Source: Hetaerina americana (Eukaryota > Arthropoda > Insecta > Odonata > Calopterygidae). Taken from it: a DNA stretch of 64,000 nucleotides. The notes beneath the pieces were generated by a model that was given only the letters and a program-made list of their open reading frames with translations, was not told where the DNA came from and made no database searches. Each line of letters opens with the position of its first letter. Position 1 is the stretch's first letter. A program made the translations under genes and the position numbers. Shown here piece by piece: positions 25,101 through 37,263 of this stretch. Location: the NCBI GenBank assembly GCA_022747635.1, contig JAKTNV010000659.1:1-64000 (forward strand), written 5' to 3'.

Positions 25101-28100
25101 TTCATTTTCAAACGGCAGTTATTGGGAAAACTTTCGTATTCAAAAGTATTTCTATCAAACATAAAATTTTTCATCCGCAGTACCGGGATAAGAAATTTTG
25201 TGATTGAATTGTGGCGTTTAGTTTTAAACTCAGCGGTTTTTTTGAAGCTTAAAATTCATTGAATGAATATTTGGTCGCCTTTCTTCCTTTCAAAGCACTC
25301 GCTTATATAAAAGTTTCGTTAATATACGTATTTTTTAAACATAATAATTTTCCTCCGCAGTCCCGGGATGAGTAATTTCGCGAATCAATTTTCGTGTAGG
25401 TTTTTCTTCCAAGTGCTTTTTAAAAGGCTCTTCATTCATCAAATGAAAATTTGTTCCTTTCTTTACTTTCAAAACGGTCGTTTTTGAGAAAATGGTATCA
25501 TTTATACGTATTTCTTGCAAGCATAACGTTTTCCAGCCGCAGTCCCGGGATGAGAAATTTCGTGATTCAAGCGACTCGTTTAGTTGTTCCCCCGAGGGTT
25601 TGTTAAAAAGACTGTTAGTTTTAATTGTAAATTTGTGTGACTCTTTTCATTTCCAAACGGCAGTTATTGGGAAAATTTTCGTATTCATAGGTTTTTCTTC
25701 CAAAACAAAATTTTTCATCCGCAGTACCGGGATGAGAAATTTTGTGATTCAATTCTGGCGTTTAGTTTTTACCTCAGCGGTTTTTTAAAGTTTAAAATTC
25801 ATTGAATGAATATTTTGTCGCCTCTCTTCCTTTAAAGGCAGTCGCTGTTATAAAAGTTTCGTTAATATACTTATTTTTTAAACATAATAATTTTCCTCCG
25901 CAGTCCCGGGATGAAAAATTTCGCGAATCAATTCTTGTCTAAATTTTTCTTCCAAGTGCTTTTTTAAAAGCTTTTCATTCATCAAATGAAAATTTGTTCT
26001 TTCTTTACCATTCAAAACGGTCGTTTTTGAGAAAATGGTATCATTAAACGTATTTTTTGAAAGCATAAAGTTTTCCAGCCGCAGTCCCGGGATGAGAAAT
26101 TTCGTGATTCAAGCGACTCGTTTTGTTGTTCCGCCGAGGGTTTTTTAAAAAGACTGTTAGTTTTAATTGTAAATTTGTGTTACTCTTTTAATTTTCAAAC
26201 GGCAGTTATTGGGAAAACTTTCGTATTCAAAAGTATATCTATCAAACATAAAATTTTTCATCCGCAGTACCGGGATGAGAAATTTTGTGATTCAATTGTG
26301 GCGTTTAGTTTTTACCTCAGCGGTTTTTTAAAGCTTAAAATTCATTGAATGAATATTTGGTCGCCTTTCTTCCTTTCAAAGCACTCGCTATTATAAAAGT
26401 TTCGTTAATATACGTATTTTTTAAACATAATAATTTTCCTCCGCAGTCCCGGGATGAGTAATTTCGCGAATCAATTTTCGTGTAAGTTTTTCTTCCAAGT
26501 GCTTTTTTAAAGGCTCTTCATTCATCAAATGAAAATTTGTTCCTTTCTTTACCTTTCGAAACGGTCGTTTTTGAGAAAATTGTATCATTTATACGTATTT
26601 CTTGCAAGCATTACGTTTTCCAGCCGCAGTCCCGGGATGAGAAATTTCGTGATTCAAGCGACTCGTTTCGTTGTTCCCCCGAGGGTTTTTTTGAAAGCCT
26701 ATTAGTTTTTACTGTAAATTTGTGTGACTCTTTTCACTTCCAAACGGCAGTTATTGAGAAAATTTTCGTATTCATACGTATTTCTTGCAAACAAAATTTT
26801 CATCCGCAGTACCGGGATGAGAAATTTTGTGATTCAATTGTGGCGTTTAGTTTTTACCTCAGCGGTTTTTTAAAGCTTAAAATTCATTGAATGAATATTT
26901 GGTCGCCTCTCTTCCTTTAAGGGCAGTCGCTGATATGAAAGTTTCGTTTATATACTTATTTTTTAAACATAATAATTTTCCTCCGCAGTCTCGGGATGAA
27001 AAATATCGCGAATCAATTTTCGTGTTTTTCTTCCAAGTTCTTTTTTAAAAGCTTTTCATTCATCAAATGAAAATTTGGTCTTTCTTTACCATTCAAAACC
27101 CCCCCTTTTTCAGAAAATGGTATCATTTATACGTATTTTTTGAAAGCATAAAGTTTTCCAGCCGCAGTCCCATGATGAGAAATTTCGTTATTCAAGCGAC
27201 TCGTTTTGTTGTTCCCCCGAGGGTTTTTTAAAAAGACTGTTAGTTTTAATTGTAAATTTGTGTTACTCTTTTCATTTTCAAACGGCAGTTATTGGGAAAA
27301 CTTTCGTATTCAAAAGTATTTCTATCAAACATAAAATTTTTCATCCGCAGTACCGGGATAAGAAATTTTGTGATTGAATTGTGGCGTTTAGTTTTAAACT
27401 CAGCGGTTTTTTTGAAGCTTAAAATTCATTGAATGAATATTTGGTCGCCTTTCTTCCTTTCAAAGCACTCGCTTACATAAAAGTTTCGTTAATATACGTA
27501 TTTTTTAAACATAATAATTTTCCTCCGCAGTCCCGGGATGAGTAATTTCGCGAATCAATTTTCGTGTAGGTTTTTCTTCCAAGTGCTTTTTAAAAGGCTC
27601 TTCATTCATCAAATGAAAATTTGTTCCTTTCTTTACTTTCAAAACGGTCGTTTTTGAGAAAATGGTATCATTTATACGTATTTCTTGCAAGCATAACGTT
27701 TTCCAGCCGCAGTCCCGGGATGAGAAATTTCGTGATTCAAGCGACTCGTTTAGTTGTTCCCCCGAGGGTTTGTTAAAAAGACTGTTAGTTTTAATTGTAA
27801 ATTTGTGTGACTCTTTTCATTTCCAAACGGCAGTTATTGGGAAAATTTTCGTATTCATAGGTTTTTCTTCCAAAACAAAATTTTTCATCCGCAGTACCGG
27901 GATGAGAAATTTTGTGATTCAATTCTGGCGTTTAGTTTTTACCTCAGCGGTTTTTTAAAGTTTAAAATTCATTGAATGAATATTTTGCCGCCTCTCTTCC
28001 TTTAAAGGCAGTCGCTGTTATAAAAGTTTCGTTAATATACTTATTTTTTAAACATAATAATTTTCCTCCGTAGTCCCGGGATTAAAAATTTCGCGAATCA

Positions 28101-28624
28101 ATTCTTGTCTAAATTTTTCTTCCAAGTGCTTTTTTAAAAGCTTTTCATTCATCAAATGAAAATTTGTTCTTTCTTTACCATTCAAAACGGTCGTTTTTGA
28201 GATAATGGTATCATTTATACGTATTTTTTGCAAGCATTAAGTTTTCCAGCCGCAGTCCCGGGATGAGAAATTTCGTGATTCAAGCGACTCGTTTAGTTGT
28301 TCCCCCGAGGGTTTGTTAAAAAGACTTAGTTTTAATTGTAAATTTGTGTGACTCTTCTCATTTCCAAACGGCAGTTATTGGGAAAATTTTCGTATTCATA
28401 CGTTTTTCTTGCAAACAAAATTTTTCATCCGCAGTACCGGGATGAGAAATTTTGTGATTCAATTGTGGCGTTTAGTTTTTACCTCAGCGGTTTTTTAAAG
28501 CTTAAAATTCATTGAATGAATATTTTGTCGCCTCTCTTCCTTTAAAGGCAGTCGCTGTTATAAAAGTTTCGTTAATATACTTATTTTTTAAACATAATAA
28601 TTTTCCTCCGCAGTCCCGGGATGA
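21705..28624 (+). repeat. Block copy, 28-trimer offset (partner 36,867-43,786)
   Basis: Units 41A to 53C match units 69A to 81C over 6.9 kb, displaced by 15,162 bp. The variant order a-b-e-c-d-a-b-c-f-a-b-e is the same in both. Differences are isolated bases, for example CAGACCCGGG at 23,913, TTGGTCGCCTCTC near 38,807, and TTTTCTAGCC near 42,866. The right edge is GATGAGAAATTTCG against GATGAAAAATTTCG. Confidence 0.9.
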
Positions 28625-28917
28625 GAAATTTCGTGAATCAATTTTCGTGTAAGTTTTTCCTCCAAGTGCTTTTTTAAAAGCTCTTCATTTATGAAATGAA
28701 AATTTGTTCTTTTCTTTACCTTTCAAAACCGTCGTTTTTGAGAAAAAGGTATCATTTATACGCATTTCTTGCAGGAATAACGTTTTCCAGCCGCAGTCCC
28801 GGGATGAGAAATTTCGTGATTCAAGGCACTCGTTTATTTGTTCCACCGAGGGTTTTTTTGAAAGCCTGTTAGTTTTAATTGTAAATTTGTTTGACTCTTT
28901 TCATTTCCAAACGACAG
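28608..28917 (+). repeat. Outlier C-A segment with many private variants (unit 53C-54A)
   Basis: This segment keeps the satellite register but carries many changes found nowhere else in the window: TTTTTCCTCCAAG, TTCATTTATGAAATG, AAAACCGTCG, GAGAAAAAGG, ACGCATTTC, GCAGGAATAACG, CAAGGCACTCG and TTCCACCGAGGG. After about 28,917 the sequence returns to an ordinary variant. It is either an old relic or an import from another array. Confidence 0.85.
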
Positions 28918-28919
28918 TT

Positions 28920-30870
28920 ATTGAGAAAATTTTCGTATTCATACGTATTTCTTGCAAACAAAATTTTCATCCGCAGTACCGGGATGAGAAATTTTGTGAT
29001 TCAATTGTGGCGTTTAGTTTTTACCTCAGCGGTTTTTTAAAGCTTAAAATTCATTGAATGAATATTTTGTCGCCTCTCTTCCTTTAAAGGCAGTCGCTGT
29101 TATAAAAGTTTCGTTAATATACTTATTTTTTAAACATAATAATTTTCCTCCGCAGTCCCGGGATGAAAAATTTCGCGAATCAATTTTCGTGTTTTCTTCC
29201 AAGTGCTTTTTTAAAAGCTTTTCATTCATCAAATGAAAATTTGGTCTTTCTTTACCATTCAAAACGGTCGTTTTTGAGAAAATGGTATCATTTATACGTA
29301 TTTTTTGAAAGCATAAAGTTTTCCAGCCGCAGTCCCATGATGAGAAATTTCGTGATTCAAGCGACTCGTTTTGTTGTTCCCCCGAGGGTTTTTTAAAAAG
29401 ACTGTTAGTTTTAATTGTAAATTTGTGTTACTCTTTTCATTTCCAAACGGCAGTTATTGGGAAAACTTTCGTATTCAAAAGTATTTCTATCAAACATAAA
29501 ATTTTTCATCCGCAGTACCGGGATGAGAAATTTTGCGATTGAATTGTGGCGTTTAGTTTTAACCTCAGCGGTTTTTTTGAAGCTTAAAATTCATTGAATG
29601 AATATTTGGTCGCCTTTCTTCCTTTCAAAGCACTCGCTATTATAAAAGTTTCGTTAATATACGTATTTTTTAAACATAATAATTTTCCTCCGCAGTCCAG
29701 GGATGAGTAAATACGCGAATCAATTTTCGTGTAAGTTTTTCTTCCAAGTGCTTTTTTAAAGGCTCTTCATTCATCAAATGAAAATTTGTTCCTTTCTTTA
29801 CCTTTCAAAACGGTCGTTTTTGAGAAAATGGTATCATTTATACGTATTTCTTGCAAGCATAACGTTTTCCAGCCGCAGTCCCGGGATGAGAAATTTCGTG
29901 ATTCAAGCGACTCGTTTAGTTGTTCCCCCGAGTGTTTTTTAAAAAGACTGTTAGTTTTAATTGTAAATTTGTGTGACTCTTTTCATTTCCAAACGGCAGT
30001 TATTGGGAAAATTTTCGTATTCATACGTTTTTCTTGCAAACAATATTTTTCATCCGCAGTATCGGGATGAGAAATTTTGTGATTCAATTGTGGCGTTTAG
30101 TTTTTACCTCAGCGGTTTTTTAAAGCTTAAAATTCATTGAATGAATATTTTGTCGCCACTCTTCCTTTAAAGGCAGTCGCTGTTATAAAAGTTTCGTTAA
30201 TATACTTATTTTTTAAACATAATAATTTTCCTCCGCAGTCCCGGAATGAAAAATTTCGCGAATCAATTCTTGTCTAAATTTTTCTTCCAAGTGCTTTTTT
30301 AAAAGCTTTTCATTCATCAAATGAAAATTTGTTCTTTTTTACCATTCAAAACGGTCGTTTTTGAGAAAATGTAATCATTAAACGTATTTTTTGAAAGCAT
30401 AAAGTTTTCCAGCCGCAGTCCCGGGATGAGAAATTTCGTGATTCAAGCGACTCGTTTTGTTGTTCCCCCGAGGGTTTTTTAAAAAGACTTAGTTTTAATT
30501 GTAAATTTGTGTTACTCTTTTCATTTCCAAACGGCAGTTATTGGGAAAATTTTCGTATTCATACGTTTTTCTTGCAAACAAAATTTTTCATCCGCAGTAC
30601 CGGGATGAGAAATTTTGTGATTGAATTGTGGCGTTTAGTTTTAACCTCAGCGGTTTTTTTGAAGCTTAAAATTCATTGAATGAATATTTGGTCCCCTTTC
30701 TTCCTTTCAAAGCACTCGCTATTATAAAAGTTTCGTTAATATACGTATTTTTTAAACATAATAATTTTCCTCCGCAGTCCCGGGATGAGTAATTTCGCGA
30801 ATCAATTTTCGTGTAAGTTTTTCTTCCATGTGCTTTTTTAAAGGCTCTTCATTCATCAAATGAAAATTTG
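28920..30870 (+). repeat. Block copy, 20-trimer offset (partner ~18,080-20,035)
   Basis: This is the partner of 18,080-20,035. It begins right after the outlier trimer at 28,608-28,917. It differs from its partner at a few bases, such as the CCTCCGCAGTCCAGG/CCCCTGCAGTCCAGG site and the two-base-shorter GACTTAG in unit 57. Confidence 0.75.
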
Positions 30871-33705
30871 TTCCTTTCTTTACCTTTCAAAACGGTTGTT
30901 TTTGAGAAAATGGTATCATTTATACGTATTTCTTGCAAGCATTACGTTTTCCAGCCGCAGTCCCGGGATGAGAAATTTCGTGATTCAAGCGACTCGTTTC
31001 GTTGTTCCCCCGAGGGTTTTTTTGAAAGCCTATTAGTTTTTACTGTAAATTTGTGTGACTCTTTTCACTTCCAAACGGCAGTTATTGAGAAAATTTTCGT
31101 ATTCATACGTATTTCTTGCAAACAAAATTTTCATCCGCAGTACCGGGATGAGAAATTTTGTGATTCAATTGTGGCGTTTAGTTTTTACCTCAGCGGTTTT
31201 TTAAAGCTTAAAATTCATTGAATGAATATTTGGTCGCCTCTCTTCCTTTAAGGGCAGTCGCTGATATGAAAGTTTCGTTTATATACTTATTTTTTAAACA
31301 TAATAATTTTCCTCCGCAGTCTCGGGATGAAAAATATCGCGAATCAATTTTCGTGTTTTTCTTCCAAGTGCTTTTTTAAGAGCTTTTCATTCATCAAATG
31401 AAAATTTGGTCTTTCTTTACCATTCAAAACGCACGTTTTTGAGAAAATGGTATCATTTATACGTATTTCTTGCAAGCATAATATTTTCCAGCCGCAGTCC
31501 CGGGATGAGAAATGTCTTGATTCAAGCGACTCGTTTCGTTGTTCCCCCGAAGGTTTTTTTGAAAGCCTATTAGTTTTAACTGTAAATTTGTGTGACTCTT
31601 TTCATTTCCCAACGGCAGTTATTGGGAAAATTTTCGTATTCATACGTTTTTCTTGCAAACAAAATTTTTCATCCGCAGTACCGGGATGAGAAATTTTGTG
31701 ATTCAATTGTGGCGTTTAGTTTTTACCTCAGCGGTTTTTTAAAGTTTAAAATTCATTGAATGAATATTTTGTCGCCTCTCTTCCTTTAAAGGCAGTCGCT
31801 GTTATAAAAGTTTCGTTAATATACTTATTTTTTAAACATAATAATTTTCCTCCGCAGTCCCGGGATTAAAAATTTCGCGAATCAATTCTTGTCTAAATTT
31901 TTCTTCCAAGTGCTTTTTTAAAAGCTTTTCATTCATCAAAGGAAAATTTGTTCTTTCTTTACCATTCAAAACGGTCGTTTTTGAGATAATGGTATCATTT
32001 TTACGTATTTTTTGCAAGCATTAAGTTTTCCAGCCGCAGTCCCGGGATGAGAAATTTCGTGATTCAAGCGACTCGTTTAGTTGTTCCCCCGAGGGTTTTT
32101 TAAAAAGACTGTTAGTTTTAATTGTAAATTTGTGTGACTCTTTTCATTTCCAAACGGCAGTTATTGGGAAAATTTTCGTATTCAAACGTTTTTCTTGCAA
32201 ACAAAATTTTTCATCCGCAGTATCGGGATGAGAAATTTTGTGATTCAATTGTGGCGTTTAGTTTTTACCTCAGCGGTTTTTTAAAGCTTAAAATTCATTG
32301 AATGAATATTTTGTCGCCTCTCTTCCTTTAAAGGCAGTCGCTGTTATAAAAGTTTCGTTAATATACTTATTTTTTAAACATAATAATTTTCCTCCGCAGT
32401 CCCGGAATGAAAAATTTCGCGAATCAATTCTCTTCTAAATTTTTCTTCCAAGTGCTTTTTTAAAAGCTTTTCATTCATCAAATGAAAATTTGTTCTTTTT
32501 TACCATTAAAAACGGTCGTTTTTGAGAAAATGTAATCATTAAACGTATTTTTTGAAAGCATTAAGTTTTCCAGCCGCAGTCCCGGGATGAGAAATTTCGT
32601 GATTCAAGCGACTCGTTTAGTTGTTCCCCCGAGGGTTTTTTAAAAAGACTGTTAGTTTTAATTGTAAATTTGTGTGACTCTTTTCATTTCCAAACGGCAG
32701 TTATTGGGAAAATTTTCGTATTCATACGTTTTTCTTGCAAACAAAAGTTTTCATCCGCAGTACCGGGATGAGAAATTTTGTGATTGAATTGTGGCGTTTA
32801 GTTTTTCCCTCAGCGGTTTTTTAAATCTTAAAATTCATTGAATGAATATTTGGTTGCCTCCCTTCCTTTCAAAGCAGTCGCTGTTATAAAAGTTTCGTTA
32901 ATATACGTACTTTTTAAACATAATAATTTTCCTCCGCAGTCCCGGGATGAGAAATTTCGTGAATCAATTTTCGTGTTAGTTTTTCTTCCAAGTATTTTTC
33001 TAAAAGCTTTTCATTCATCAAATGAAAATTTGTTCTTTCTTTACCATTCAAAACGGTCGTTTTTGAGAAAATGGTATCATTTATACGTATTTCTTGCAAG
33101 CATAACGTTTTCCAGCCGCAGTCCCGGGATGAGAAATTTCTTGATTCAAGCGACTCGTTTCGTTGTTCCCCCGAGGGTTTTTTTGAAAGCCTATTAGTTT
33201 TAACTGTAAATTTGTGTGACCCTTTTAACTTCCAAACGGCAGTTATTGAGAAAATTTTCGTATTCATACGTATTTCTTGCAAACAAAATTTTCATCCGCA
33301 GTACCGGGATGAGGAATTTTGTGATTCAATTGTGGCGTTTAGTTTTTACCTCAGCGGTTTTTTAAAGCTTAAAATTCATTGAATGGATATTTGGTCGCCT
33401 CTCTTCCTTTAGGGGCAGTCGCTGATATGAAAGTTTCGTTTATATACTTATTTTTTAAACATAATAATTTTCCTCCGCAGTCTCGGGATGAAAAATATCG
33501 CGAATCAATTTTCGTGTTTTTCTTCCAAGTGCTTTTTTAAAAGCTTTTCATTCATCAAATGAAAATTTGGTCTTTCTTTACCATTCAAAACGGTCGTTTT
33601 TGAGAAAATGGTATCATTTATACGTATTTCTTGCAAGCATAATATTTTCCAGCCGCAGTCCCGGGATGAGAAATTTCGTGATTCAAGCGACTCGTTTTGT
33701 TGTTC
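30514..33705 (+). repeat. Block copy, 29-trimer offset (partner 14,814-18,005)
   Basis: This segment matches 14,814-18,005 and overlaps the start of the 5-trimer tandem duplication at 31,852. It also matches 20,014-22,158 at an offset of 21 trimers, so three related copies of this series exist in the window. Confidence 0.85.
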
Positions 33706-34557
33706 CGCCGAGGGTTTTTTAAAAAGACTGTTAGTTTTAATTGTAAATTTGTGTTACTCTTTTAATTTTCAAACGGCAGTTATTGGGAAAACTTTCGTAT
33801 TCAAAAGTATATCTATCAAACATAAAATTTTTCATCCGCAGTACCGGGATGAGAAATTTTGTGATTGAATTGTGGCGTTTAGTTTTAACCTCAGCGGTTT
33901 TTTTGAAGCTTAAAATTCATTGAATGAATATTTGGTCGCCTTTCTTCCTTTCAAAGCACTCGCTATTATAAAAGTTTCGTTAATATACGTATTTTTTAAA
34001 CATAATAATTTTCCTCCGCAGTCCCGGGATGAGTAATTTCGCGAATCAATTTTCGTGTAAGTTTTTCTTCCAAGTGCTTTTTTAAAGGCTCTTCATTCAT
34101 CAAATGAAAATTTGTTCCTTTCTTTACCTTTCGAAACGGTCGTTTTTGAGAAAATTGTATCATTTATACGTATTTCTTGCAAGCATAACGTTTTCCAGCC
34201 GCAGTCCCGGAATGAGAAATTTCTTGATTCAAGCGACTCGTTTCGTTGTTCCCCCGAGGGTTTTTTTGAAAGCCTATTAGTTTTAACTGTAAATTTGTGT
34301 GACCCTTTTAACTTCCAAACGGCAGTTATTGAGAAAATTTTCGTATTCATACGTATTTCTTGCAAACAAAATTTTCATCCGCAGTACCGGGATGAGGAAT
34401 TTTGTGATTCAATTGTGGCGTTTAGTTTTTACCTCAGCGGTTTTTTAAAGCTTAAAATTCATTGAATGGATATTTGGTCGCCTCTCTTCCTTTAGGGGCA
34501 GTCGCTGATATGAAAGTTTCGTTTATATACTTATTTTTTAAACATAATAATTTTCCT
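31852..34557 (+). repeat. 5-trimer tandem duplication, copy 1 (2,706 bp)
   Basis: The copy begins at the CCGCAG of unit 59C, the allele with CCGGGATTAAAAA. Copy 2 follows directly. Every stretch I compared between the copies was identical, including private markers such as CAAAGGAAAATTTG, GTTAGTTTTTCTTCC and GACCCTTTTAACTTCC. No difference was found by eye. Confidence 0.92.
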
Positions 34558-37263
34558 CCGCAGTCCCGGGATTAAAAATTTCGCGAATCAATTCTTGTCT
34601 AAATTTTTCTTCCAAGTGCTTTTTTAAAAGCTTTTCATTCATCAAAGGAAAATTTGTTCTTTCTTTACCATTCAAAACGGTCGTTTTTGAGATAATGGTA
34701 TCATTTTTACGTATTTTTTGCAAGCATTAAGTTTTCCAGCCGCAGTCCCGGGATGAGAAATTTCGTGATTCAAGCGACTCGTTTAGTTGTTCCCCCGAGG
34801 GTTTTTTAAAAAGACTGTTAGTTTTAATTGTAAATTTGTGTGACTCTTTTCATTTCCAAACGGCAGTTATTGGGAAAATTTTCGTATTCAAACGTTTTTC
34901 TTGCAAACAAAATTTTTCATCCGCAGTATCGGGATGAGAAATTTTGTGATTCAATTGTGGCGTTTAGTTTTTACCTCAGCGGTTTTTTAAAGCTTAAAAT
35001 TCATTGAATGAATATTTTGTCGCCTCTCTTCCTTTAAAGGCAGTCGCTGTTATAAAAGTTTCGTTAATATACTTATTTTTTAAACATAATAATTTTCCTC
35101 CGCAGTCCCGGAATGAAAAATTTCGCGAATCAATTCTCTTCTAAATTTTTCTTCCAAGTGCTTTTTTAAAAGCTTTTCATTCATCAAATGAAAATTTGTT
35201 CTTTTTTACCATTAAAAACGGTCGTTTTTGAGAAAATGTAATCATTAAACGTATTTTTTGAAAGCATTAAGTTTTCCAGCCGCAGTCCCGGGATGAGAAA
35301 TTTCGTGATTCAAGCGACTCGTTTAGTTGTTCCCCCGAGGGTTTTTTAAAAAGACTGTTAGTTTTAATTGTAAATTTGTGTGACTCTTTTCATTTCCAAA
35401 CGGCAGTTATTGGGAAAATTTTCGTATTCATACGTTTTTCTTGCAAACAAAAGTTTTCATCCGCAGTACCGGGATGAGAAATTTTGTGATTGAATTGTGG
35501 CGTTTAGTTTTTCCCTCAGCGGTTTTTTAAATCTTAAAATTCATTGAATGAATATTTGGTTGCCTCCCTTCCTTTCAAAGCAGTCGCTGTTATAAAAGTT
35601 TCGTTAATATACGTACTTTTTAAACATAATAATTTTCCTCCGCAGTCCCGGGATGAGAAATTTCGTGAATCAATTTTCGTGTTAGTTTTTCTTCCAAGTA
35701 TTTTTCTAAAAGCTTTTCATTCATCAAATGAAAATTTGTTCTTTCTTTACCATTCAAAACGGTCGTTTTTGAGAAAATGGTATCATTTATACGTATTTCT
35801 TGCAAGCATAACGTTTTCCAGCCGCAGTCCCGGGATGAGAAATTTCTTGATTCAAGCGACTCGTTTCGTTGTTCCCCCGAGGGTTTTTTTGAAAGCCTAT
35901 TAGTTTTAACTGTAAATTTGTGTGACCCTTTTAACTTCCAAACGGCAGTTATTGAGAAAATTTTCGTATTCATACGTATTTCTTGCAAACAAAATTTTCA
36001 TCCGCAGTACCGGGATGAGGAATTTTGTGATTCAATTGTGGCGTTTAGTTTTTACCTCAGCGGTTTTTTAAAGCTTAAAATTCATTGAATGGATATTTGG
36101 TCGCCTCTCTTCCTTTAGGGGCAGTCGCTGATATGAAAGTTTCGTTTATATACTTATTTTTTAAACATAATAATTTTCCTCCGCAGTCTCGGGATGAAAA
36201 ATATCGCGAATCAATTTTCGTGTTTTTCTTCCAAGTGCTTTTTTAAAAGCTTTTCATTCATCAAATGAAAATTTGGTCTTTCTTTACCATTCAAAACGGT
36301 CGTTTTTGAGAAAATGGTATCATTTATACGTATTTCTTGCAAGCATAATATTTTCCAGCCGCAGTCCCGGGATGAGAAATTTCGTGATTCAAGCGACTCG
36401 TTTTGTTGTTCCGCCGAGGGTTTTTTAAAAAGACTGTTAGTTTTAATTGTAAATTTGTGTTACTCTTTTAATTTTCAAACGGCAGTTATTGGGAAAACTT
36501 TCGTATTCAAAAGTATATCTATCAAACATAAAATTTTTCATCCGCAGTACCGGGATGAGAAATTTTGTGATTGAATTGTGGCGTTTAGTTTTAACCTCAG
36601 CGGTTTTTTTGAAGCTTAAAATTCATTGAATGAATATTTGGTCGCCTTTCTTCCTTTCAAAGCACTCGCTATTATAAAAGTTTCGTTAATATACGTATTT
36701 TTTAAACATAATAATTTTCCTCCGCAGTCCCGGGATGAGTAATTTCGCGAATCAATTTTCGTGTAAGTTTTTCTTCCAAGTGCTTTTTTAAAGGCTCTTC
36801 ATTCATCAAATGAAAATTTGTTCCTTTCTTTACCTTTCGAAACGGTCGTTTTTGAGAAAATTGTATCATTTATACGTATTTCTTGCAAGCATAACGTTTT
36901 CCAGCCGCAGTCCCGGAATGAGAAATTTCTTGATTCAAGCGACTCGTTTCGTTGTTCCCCCGAGGGTTTTTTTGAAAGCCTATTAGTTTTAACTGTAAAT
37001 TTGTGTGACCCTTTTAACTTCCAAACGGCAGTTATTGAGAAAATTTTCGTATTCATACGTATTTCTTGCAAACAAAATTTTCATCCGCAGTACCGGGATG
37101 AGGAATTTTGTGATTCAATTGTGGCGTTTAGTTTTTACCTCAGCGGTTTTTTAAAGCTTAAAATTCATTGAATGGATATTTGGTCGCCTCTCTTCCTTTA
37201 GGGGCAGTCGCTGATATGAAAGTTTCGTTTATATACTTATTTTTTAAACATAATAATTTTCCT
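34558..37263 (+). repeat. 5-trimer tandem duplication, copy 2 (2,706 bp)
   Basis: Direct repeat of 31,852-34,557. The junction lies within a shared interval of about 40 bp (from ATATACTTATT to CCGCAGTC) that precedes both the CCGGGATTAA and the CTCGGGATGA alleles of C, consistent with homologous unequal exchange in register. Confidence 0.92.

Noticed and set aside
31852..37263. Transposon-type tandem insertion or rolling-circle element
   Set aside because: The copies begin and end inside ordinary satellite monomers in perfect phase, with no terminal inverted repeats, target-site duplication or coding capacity; unequal homologous exchange explains them.
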